Shown piece after piece: positions 1 through 5,128 of a stretch of 10,797 bases of DNA. A program made the position numbers and the translations under genes. Location: the NCBI GenBank assembly GCA_039908285.1, contig JAMOBE010000113.1:1-10797 (forward strand). The letters are read 5' to 3'. The DNA comes from JAMOBE01 sp039908285 (GTDB lineage: Bacteria > Pseudomonadota > Alphaproteobacteria > Rhodospirillales > Rhodospirillaceae). The notes beneath the pieces are model-generated. The model did not search any database and was not told the origin of the DNA. It saw only the letters and a list, made by a program, of their open reading frames with translations. How positions within the stretch are numbered: the first letter of the stretch is position 1; each line of letters opens with the position of its first letter.

Positions 1-98
1 ATGCCGAAGGCATGCCTTCGGCATGACGCGGGCCGGCGCGAATGCGCCGAAAGCCAAGGCCGGAGGCCGCGTCACGTCGAAGACGTGCCTTTGGCACG
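1..98. repeat. Cluster of short palindromes in intergenic DNA
   Basis: This stretch is almost continuous inverted repeats. Positions 1-24 are a perfect 24-bp palindrome (10-bp arms ATGCCGAAGG/CCTTCGGCAT around CATG). CGGCGC at 34-39 pairs with GCGCCG at 44-49. TGACGCGG at 24-31 pairs with CCGCGTCA at 67-74 and could enclose the previous stem. CGTC 75-78 pairs with GACG 82-85, and CGTGCC 84-89 with GGCACG 93-98. Seen directly: the arms and their nesting. Inference: a mobile or dispersed palindromic intergenic element (REP/BIME-like), or the structured 3' end of a transcript from the lipoprotein gene or from a gene left of the window. No open reading frame here looks coding. Whether it recurs elsewhere in the genome cannot be told from one copy. 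Confidence 0.6.
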
Positions 99-113
99 AA
101 GCGATTGAGCGCG

Positions 114-147
114 GGTTTCCGGAAAGTCCGGAGACTTTCCGGAAACC
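114..147 (-). terminator. Strong hairpin just 3' of the lipoprotein gene
   Basis: A 15-bp perfect stem (114-128 with 133-147; core TTTCCGGAAAG) closes a 4-nt loop at 129-132. It begins 8 nt beyond the lipoprotein stop codon on the minus strand. The position suits a transcription terminator or an RNA 3'-end stabiliser. Against a classical intrinsic terminator, no T-run follows the stem on the minus strand (the next bases read CGCGCTCAATC). It may instead be one more member of the palindrome cluster at 1-98. Confidence 0.45.
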
Positions 148-155
148 GTATAACA

Positions 156-656
156 TCACCGCTGGCGCCGTTCGGCGAGAAGACGCCCGAGACACTGGCC
201 GGATGTCACGCCGCCGTCGCCGCGCACCGTATAGTCCAGGGCGTGATAGTCTCCGTTCCGCACATTGGGAAACAGGTAGACGTCGAGCTGGCAGCCGGTG
301 CCGCCATAGCGCCACACCTTGCCGGGCGGGTCCGGCTCCTCGCTCAGCGGCGGACCAAGGAGACGCCCGGTGTCGTGCTCGCTGAGGCCGATGAACGGCG
401 GACCGGACGGCTCCTCCGTCACCACGGGGGCCGGAGCGGGAGCGGGAGCCGCCACCGGGGGGCGCCGTCTGACGGCGGCCCGTCGCGGCGTCGGCTGGGC
501 GCGCACCACCGGCGGGTCGGCGGCCGGGTGCTCGGAGACCACGGGAAGCGGAGGGACGGCCGGGGGGCTCTCCGGGGCGAAGTGATCGCATGCCGCAAGC
601 CCCGCCACGGCCGCCGCCCACGCCAGCATCGTCCAGATCCTCGCCTGAGACGTCAT
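156..656 (-). CDS. Small Pro-rich lipoprotein, function unknown
   Basis: 166 aa. Residues 1-22 form a lipoprotein signal peptide ending in the lipobox LAAC, with Cys23 as the predicted lipidated residue and Asp24 at +2. In enterobacteria Asp at +2 retains lipoproteins in the inner membrane; whether that holds here is unknown. Residues about 28-82 are a low-complexity Pro/Ala/Val/Arg linker. Residues about 88-160 form a small globular domain (IGLSEHDTGRLLGPP, then KVWRYGGTGCQLDVYLFP and a late Cys in QCLGRLL). Its G-x-P, W-x-Y and C-x-L-D-hydrophobic pattern resembles short alphaproteobacterial periplasmic domains faintly reminiscent of SmpA/OmlA. The ATG at 656 follows an AGGTGA-like ribosome site on the minus strand. 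The gene is divergent from the two-component operon, so the two may share regulation. I cannot assign a biochemical function. Confidence 0.8.
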   Translation of the reverse strand: MTSQARIWTMLAWAAAVAGLAACDHFAPESPPAVPPLPVVSEHPAADPPVVRAQPTPRRAAVRRRPPVAAPAPAPAPVVTEEPSGPPFIGLSEHDTGRLLGPPLSEEPDPPGKVWRYGGTGCQLDVYLFPNVRNGDYHALDYTVRGDGGVTSGQCLGRLLAERRQR

Positions 657-876
657 ATATCACCTATCGCCGATAACAACAGGACGGGTCTGTCTGTAGC
701 ATGGCTGTGTGAATGGTTGGTAAAAAAATCGTGCTGCGAACTCGTATCAAACAAGAAAAACATGCACATCGGACATAGTTGGACGGCGTTAGCCTTGCGT
801 TAACCTTTTTATGTCAGATATAGTTTCTCTCGACATGGTATATATGACCATCAATTACGATAGGGTCGTGGATGAC
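657..876. promoter_or_regulatory. AT-richer divergent intergenic region
   Basis: This 220-bp region lies between the divergent lipoprotein and response-regulator genes. It is visibly less GC-rich than its surroundings, with A/T runs such as GGTAAAAAAATCG near 719-731 and TTAACCTTTTTATG at 800-813. An open frame in phase with the regulator extends upstream to 811, but the Met codons at 811, 835 and 844 lack a ribosome site, so I treat this as leader DNA carrying promoters. One plus-strand promoter candidate is listed separately. No convincing minus-strand promoter stood out. Confidence 0.5.
795..824 (+). promoter_or_regulatory. Candidate sigma-70-like promoter for the two-component operon
   Basis: TTGCGT (795-800) and TATAGT (819-824) are separated by 18 bp and lie in the AT-richest part of the leader. 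Transcription would start near 831. This excludes translation from the ATG at 811 and favours the start at 877 (or 844). An alternative pairing is TTGGAC (779-784) with TAACCT (801-806), 16-bp spacer. Motif reading only. Confidence 0.4.
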
Positions 877-1623
877 ATGGCAATACCAGTGGTGCTGGTG
901 GATGACGACGCGCTCTTCCGGGAAAGCCTGTCCCGCAATCTCGCGGGCGCCGGATTCGCGGTGACCGACTTCGACAACGGCCCCGCCGCCCTTGGTCACA
1001 TCAGGGAGGGGGCCAGGACCGAGCTGGTGATTCTCGACTGGCGCATGCCGGCCATGAGCGGCATCGAGGTGCTGAAGCGCCTGCGGGACATCCGGAACGA
1101 CATTCCGGCCCTGTTCCTCACGGTGCTGACCGACCAGATTCACGAAGAGGCGGCCCTGGCCACCGGGGCGGTGGACTTCGTGGACAAGTCGCGCAGCTTC
1201 AACATCGTGCTGAAGCGCCTGCAACTGATCCTGTCGGGTGCCAAGTCCGGCCTCCGCGCCGACCAGGCCGCGCCTGTGCCCGAGACCGAACGGGAAGACC
1301 TGACGGTTGGGGACCTGGTGCTGCGGATGGACGTCAGCCGGGTGACGTGGCGGGAGCGGCCGGTCGATCTTACCCTGACCGAGGTTCGCATGGTCCACCA
1401 CCTGGCCCGCAACGCCGGCCGGGACATCTCCTACCGCGCCCTCTACGATGTGGTGCACGGCGAGGGCTTCATCGCCGGCGCGGGGAGCGATGGCTATCGC
1501 GCCAACGTGCGCACCTTCGTCAAGCGCATCCGCCACAAGTTCCGCGACGTGGACGATGCGTTCGATCACATCGAGAACTATGCCGGCTTCGGCTATCGCT
1601 GGCGGAGACATGCCGGTGATTGA
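877..1623 (+). CDS. OmpR/PhoB-family DNA-binding response regulator
   Basis: 248 aa from the ATG at 877. The receiver domain spans about 4-118, with acidic pocket D9-D10-D11, phospho-acceptor D54 (VILDWRMP), T82 and K104. A linker (about 121-140) leads to a winged-helix DNA-binding domain at about 141-245, ending ENYAGFGYRWR, the family's terminal beta-hairpin. After the conserved Lys the usual K-P-F is replaced by KSRSF, a variant interface. The start is chosen because it places VVLVDDD at the usual distance from the N terminus, gives a typical length (240-250 aa) and lies downstream of the candidate promoter. The frame is open back to 811, and starts at 844 or GTG 868 are possible. No strong ribosome site precedes any of them. 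The 3' end overlaps the kinase gene by 14 nt, so the two form a cognate pair. Alphaproteobacterial ChvI is a relative, but the kinase H-box is not ChvG-like, so I give no symbol. Confidence 0.9.
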   Translation: MAIPVVLVDDDALFRESLSRNLAGAGFAVTDFDNGPAALGHIREGARTELVILDWRMPAMSGIEVLKRLRDIRNDIPALFLTVLTDQIHEEAALATGAVDFVDKSRSFNIVLKRLQLILSGAKSGLRADQAAPVPETEREDLTVGDLVLRMDVSRVTWRERPVDLTLTEVRMVHHLARNAGRDISYRALYDVVHGEGFIAGAGSDGYRANVRTFVKRIRHKFRDVDDAFDHIENYAGFGYRWRRHAGD

Positions 1624-3133
1624 GGCTTTGCGGCTCGTGTCGCGGTCGCTGGCGGCGCGGTTCTTCCTGCTGGTGCTGGCCTTCGCGGCGGTGCCGCTGA
1701 TTCTCTATGGCGAGTTCCATGGCGCCGAGAAGATCCGGCGGGCGGCGCTCCTCAGCACCCTGCAGTCCGATGGCCACCTGATCGCCCAGGCCATGCGCAT
1801 CGGCCTCGAGCGGGTCCGCCAGCCCTCCATCGTCGAGACCCGCGCCCTATTGGAGCGCATCGGCCCGACCGGTCTCAACATGAAGATGCGGCTTCTGTTC
1901 CGGCCGGCCGGCGGGGAGGCCGGCGGGAAGGACGGCGGAGAGGAGGGCGGCCTGTTCCTGATCGCCGCCAGCCCGCCCCTGTCGGCCGACGGCCTGGAGC
2001 GGGAGCGGCGGGAACTGGCGGCGAGCGGCGTGATCCGGACCATCCCCTCCTCGTGCGACGGCACCACGCCGCTCGACCTGCGCTATCGGGATCCCGACGG
2101 CGACGAGGAGGTGCTGACCTCCATCACCCCGTTCTCCACGCCGGCCGGGTGCTGGGCGGTGATCACCTCCCACTCCACCCGCGACGGACCGGGGTCGCTG
2201 CTCGGCCGGCCGTACTGGCGGGCCTACGAGGTGCAGATGGCGGCGGTCATCTATGCCGTGCTGGCGCTGCTGGTCCTGACCCTGGTGGGCGGGCTGTGGC
2301 GCGGCCTGCGGCGATTCGGCCGCCAGGCGCGGGCCATCGGCTCCGGCCACACGCCGAAGACCCGTTTCGCCTGCCTGAACCGCATCCCCGAACTGGCCAG
2401 CGTCGCCGACGAGTTCGACCGCATGGTGGCGACGCTGCGGGCCTCGGCGGACGCGTTCCGCCATGCCGCCGAGGACAACGCCCACGCCTTCAAGACCCCC
2501 ATCGCCACCATCGCCCAGGCCATCGAGCCCCTGCGCGGCGCCCTGCCGGCGGGCTCGGGCGCGGAGCGCTCGCTGCAGCTCATCGAGGCCTCGGTGGCGC
2601 GCCTCGATGCGCTGGTGCAGGCGGCGCGCTGCATGGACGAGGCCAGCGCCGCCCTGGTCCATCCGCCGCGGCAGCGGGTCGACCTGTCGCGGCTGGTGAG
2701 CACCATCCTCGATACCTGCGAGTCCACGGCCCTGGTGCGTCGGGTGACCTTCGGCCGCAAGATCGCCGAGGAGTGCGTCGTCTGGGCCGGGGCCGAGCTT
2801 CTGGAGACGGTGGTCGAGAACATCCTCGACAACGCCCTGAGCTTCTCGCCCGAGGGCGGCGTCGTCACCGTCGGCGTGGCGCGAGGCGGCCGCACCATCG
2901 TGCTGACCATCGAGGACGAGGGACCGGGGGCGCCCGGGGAGGTGCTGGAGTGCATGTTCCAGCGCTATGTCTCCTATCGCCCGACGGCCGACCGCGCGGC
3001 GGCGGAGTCCCACTTCGGCATCGGTCTGTGGATCGCTCGCCGCAACGTCGAGGCGGTGGGCGGCTCCATCCACGCCGGGAACCGCGACGGCGGCGGCCTC
3101 CGCATGACCGTCTCCCTGCCGTCGGCCGGGTGA
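1610..3133 (+). CDS. Membrane sensor histidine kinase of two-component system
   Basis: 507 aa. ATG 1610 is preceded by GGCGGAG and lies inside the 3' end of the regulator gene; the longer open frame upstream is just an alternate frame of that gene. TM1 is about residues 17-35, the periplasmic sensor about 36-208, TM2 about 209-229. A HAMP-like linker follows (about 230-283), then the dimerisation/phospho-transfer helix with His292 in AHAFKTPIAT. The ATPase domain has an N box ENILDNALSFSP (403-414), G1 DEGPG (436-440) and G2 FGIGLWIA (469-476). The residue after His is Ala where most HisKA kinases have Glu or Asp; PhoQ-type kinases also depart from the acidic residue. The sensor domain contains a Gly/Glu/Lys low-complexity insert at about 101-114 and two Cys (C149, C181) that could pair in the periplasm. 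It should phosphorylate the upstream regulator; the signal is unknown. Confidence 0.9.
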   Translation: MPVIEALRLVSRSLAARFFLLVLAFAAVPLILYGEFHGAEKIRRAALLSTLQSDGHLIAQAMRIGLERVRQPSIVETRALLERIGPTGLNMKMRLLFRPAGGEAGGKDGGEEGGLFLIAASPPLSADGLERERRELAASGVIRTIPSSCDGTTPLDLRYRDPDGDEEVLTSITPFSTPAGCWAVITSHSTRDGPGSLLGRPYWRAYEVQMAAVIYAVLALLVLTLVGGLWRGLRRFGRQARAIGSGHTPKTRFACLNRIPELASVADEFDRMVATLRASADAFRHAAEDNAHAFKTPIATIAQAIEPLRGALPAGSGAERSLQLIEASVARLDALVQAARCMDEASAALVHPPRQRVDLSRLVSTILDTCESTALVRRVTFGRKIAEECVVWAGAELLETVVENILDNALSFSPEGGVVTVGVARGGRTIVLTIEDEGPGAPGEVLECMFQRYVSYRPTADRAAAESHFGIGLWIARRNVEAVGGSIHAGNRDGGGLRMTVSLPSAG

Positions 3134-3136
3134 GGG

Positions 3137-3196
3137 CGTGACTCACGAAGCCATGCCGAGGGAGGACGTGACTCACGGAGCCATGCCGAGGGGGGA
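3137..3196. repeat. 30-bp tandem duplication in the convergent 3' region
   Basis: Two adjacent 30-bp units, 3137-3166 and 3167-3196, are identical at 28 of 30 positions (differences at 3148/3178 and 3163/3193). Each begins with the small palindrome CGTGACTCACG, which carries TGA on both strands. The minus-strand stop of glpD (3173-3175) falls in the second unit, so that unit encodes the last eight GlpD residues. The first unit holds a second in-frame stop. The duplication fills most of the 39-bp gap between kinase and glpD. Replication slippage is the simple explanation; the paired CGTGA/TCACG arms are too short to be a convincing terminator. Confidence 0.85.
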
Positions 3197-4783
3197 CATG
3201 GCGGAGCGCTGGTGGATGGGGAGGTGGACGGGGTGGACGTCGTTTTCCCAGGGGGCGCGGCCGGGGCCCCGGCTGCTGAGGGCCGCGGTCAGGGTCTCGT
3301 GGGCGGAGCTGCCGAGGTGCAGGCCGAGCTTGCTCCGCCGCCACAGGATGTCGTCGGCGGTGCGGGCGAATTCGTGGCCGGTCAGGTAGGCGACTTCGGC
3401 CTCGTACAGCCGCCCGCCCAGGTCCTCGCCCATTTCCGTCAGGGAGGTGGCGGCGCCGATCAGCGTCTCGGCGCGGGTGCCATAGGCGCGGACATAGCGG
3501 CGCAGGGTCATGGCCGGCAGCCACGGCCAGCGTAGCCGCCCCTCGCGCAGACAGCCGTCCAGGCCGTCGAGCCCGAAGTCGCCGCCGGGCAGGGTGGCCG
3601 TCGCCGTCCACGCCGGTCCGGCCTTTGGCAGGTCGTTGGCGAGCCTGTCCAGCACCACTTCGGCGAGGCGCCGGCTGGTGGTGATCTTGCCGCCGAGCAC
3701 CGACACCAGCGGCGCCCGCTCGCCGCCGCCGTCGGTGACCAGCACGTAGTCGCGGGTGATCGCCGAAACGTCGGTCGCGCCGTCGTCCACCAGCGGACGC
3801 ACGCCGGCGAAGGCCCAGACCACCGACTCCCGGCTGATGGCCGAGCGGAAATAACGGTTCACCGCCACGCACAGGTAGTCGATCTCCTCGGGGTCGACGG
3901 CAACCGCCGCCGGCCGGCCGACAAAGGGCACGTCGGTGGTGCCGATCAGCGAGAAGGCGCCCTCGAAGGGGAGGACGAACACCACCCGCTGATCGTCGTT
4001 CTGCAGCACATAGGCGTGGTCGCCCTCGTACAGCCGTGGCACGACGATGTGGCTGCCCTTCACCAGGCGGATGGCCGGACTTTCACCGCCACCATTCACC
4101 GCCATGCCGTGGATTTCGCGCGCCCATGGTCCGCCGGTGTTGACCAGGGCCCGGCAGCGCAGGGACACGGTGTGGGCGGTGGCGCCGTCCAGCACCTCCA
4201 CGTCCCAGCCGTCGCGTCCGGTGGCGTCCGGCCTCCGCCGCGCGCCGAGGCACATGGATCGCGTCAGGATGCGCGCTCCCCGCGCCGCGGCGTCGATGGC
4301 ATAGCTGACCACCAGCCGCGCGTCGTCCCCCCAGCAATCGGAATAGATCGCCCCCCGGGCCAGTCCGGGCCGCAACGGCTCACCCACCGGGTCCTGATCG
4401 AGGTGGACCCGCCGCGAGTGCGGGAGCCGGGACGGCCCGCCCAGATGATCATACAGGAAGAGGCCGGCGCGAATCAGCGCCGAGGACCGCAGATGGTCCC
4501 GCAGCGGCAGGACGAAGCGCATCGGCCACACCAGGTGCGGCGCGGCGCGCAGCATGACCTCGCGCTCGGCGAGGCACTCCCTGACCAGGCGGAAATGATA
4601 GCGCTCCAGATACCGCAGCCCGCCGTGAATCAGCTTGCTGCTGGCCGAGGAGGTGGCCGCCGCCAGGTCACCCTTTTCCACCAGGGCGACCGACAGCCCC
4701 CGACCCGCGGCGTCACGGGCGATGCTGGTCCCGTTGATGCCGCCGCCGACGACAACCAGGTCGTATGTATCGCTTTCCTGCAT
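3173..4783 (-). CDS. glpD: Aerobic FAD-dependent glycerol-3-phosphate dehydrogenase
   Basis: 536 aa. GlpD oxidises sn-glycerol-3-phosphate to dihydroxyacetone phosphate at the inner membrane and passes electrons to quinone. It matches the family end to end: FAD-binding GGGINGT at 13-19 with the ribose-binding acidic residue E36, the signature SSKLIHGGLRYLE at 48-60, then KGSHIVVPR, IGTTDVPF, GVRPL and GGKITTSRRLAE, and the C-terminal DDILWRRSKLGL. The ATG at 4783 is chosen because MQESDTYDLVVVGGG aligns with the E. coli start and AAGG lies 9 nt upstream; an in-phase ATG at 4822 would add 13 residues. About 32 residues follow the usual family end, the last eight encoded by a tandem repeat. It stands alone here (no glpK, glpF or glpR in view), has its own promoter, and converges with the kinase gene. 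Confidence 0.97.
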   Translation of the reverse strand: MQESDTYDLVVVGGGINGTSIARDAAGRGLSVALVEKGDLAAATSSASSKLIHGGLRYLERYHFRLVRECLAEREVMLRAAPHLVWPMRFVLPLRDHLRSSALIRAGLFLYDHLGGPSRLPHSRRVHLDQDPVGEPLRPGLARGAIYSDCWGDDARLVVSYAIDAAARGARILTRSMCLGARRRPDATGRDGWDVEVLDGATAHTVSLRCRALVNTGGPWAREIHGMAVNGGGESPAIRLVKGSHIVVPRLYEGDHAYVLQNDDQRVVFVLPFEGAFSLIGTTDVPFVGRPAAVAVDPEEIDYLCVAVNRYFRSAISRESVVWAFAGVRPLVDDGATDVSAITRDYVLVTDGGGERAPLVSVLGGKITTSRRLAEVVLDRLANDLPKAGPAWTATATLPGGDFGLDGLDGCLREGRLRWPWLPAMTLRRYVRAYGTRAETLIGAATSLTEMGEDLGGRLYEAEVAYLTGHEFARTADDILWRRSKLGLHLGSSAHETLTAALSSRGPGRAPWENDVHPVHLPIHQRSAMSPLGMAP

Positions 4784-4847
4784 CTGCGAGCGCCTTTTCC
4801 AGGCCGTTGCCGCCATCCCCATTCCGGACGGGCAACGACCTGTTTAT

Positions 4848-4876
4848 TCTATACCGGATTGGTTGCCGGCAATCAA
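4848..4876 (-). promoter_or_regulatory. Sigma-70-like promoter of glpD
   Basis: Read on the minus strand, TTGATT (4876-4871) and TATAGA (4853-4848, continuing AT) are separated by exactly 17 bp, close to consensus. The start of transcription would be near 4841, leaving about 58 nt of leader before ATG 4783. The match and position are seen in sequence; activity is inferred. Confidence 0.6.
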
Positions 4877-4877
4877 T
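4858..4877. promoter_or_regulatory. Operator-like palindrome over the glpD -35 element
   Basis: A 20-bp inverted repeat with perfect core TTGCCGGCAA (4863-4872) and outer arms ATTG/CAAT; only the pair 4862/4873 fails to match. It covers the -35 hexamer and most of the spacer of the glpD promoter, a classic position for a repressor. It does not resemble the E. coli GlpR operator as I remember it, so I name no regulator. It also lies upstream of the divergent OmpA-domain gene. Confidence 0.4.
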
Positions 4878-5128
4878 ACCTATCCCATGTAGCGCACAAT
4901 GCGTTTATTCTTGTCGGTGATTATCGCGTCAGGATTGCTGGAACGGCATCCGTTGGGTTTGTTTTCTGAGCGATAGATGCAAAGGTAGATCAGAGGGTTC
5001 ACCTCGCGTGCCGGTTGCCCCACCCGCTCACCCCGGCCACCGGTTCGCAAGACGGTTGTCGCCCATGGCTGTATCGGTTATGTTGACTCGTGTTGAATCG
5101 CTTGGGGTTTTTGGCAGGAGTCTCCGTC

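Larger units (their letters stand above)
4784..5128. promoter_or_regulatory. Divergent glpD / OmpA-protein control region
   Basis: A 345-bp region without a convincing gene. The part nearest glpD (about 4840-4990) is AT-richer and contains the glpD promoter and operator-like palindrome listed separately. The right half (about 5000-5128) is GC-rich leader for the OmpA-domain gene. Frames open across it are continuations of, or opposite-strand shadows of, the flanking genes. I found no clear -10/-35 pair for the plus strand. TTGACT at 5084-5089 is a possible -35, but no matching -10 lies at the right distance. Confidence 0.5.

Noticed and set aside
42..803. Long plus-strand frame opposite the lipoprotein gene
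   Set aside because: The product is Arg/Gly-rich with no domain, and the minus-strand frame has a signal peptide, lipobox and ribosome site. It is a shadow of high GC content.
814..1611. Minus-strand frame opposite the response regulator
   Set aside because: Composition is His/Arg/Val-rich and domain-free; the plus-strand regulator explains this region completely.
877..3133. Naming the two-component pair chvI/chvG
   Set aside because: The regulator is ChvI-like in length and fold, but the kinase H-box (AHAFKTP) differs from the HELKNP type I recall for ChvG, so a symbol would overstate the case.
4016..4969. Plus-strand 317-residue frame opposite glpD
   Set aside because: It mirrors the glpD 5' half and runs through the glpD promoter; it has no recognisable motif.
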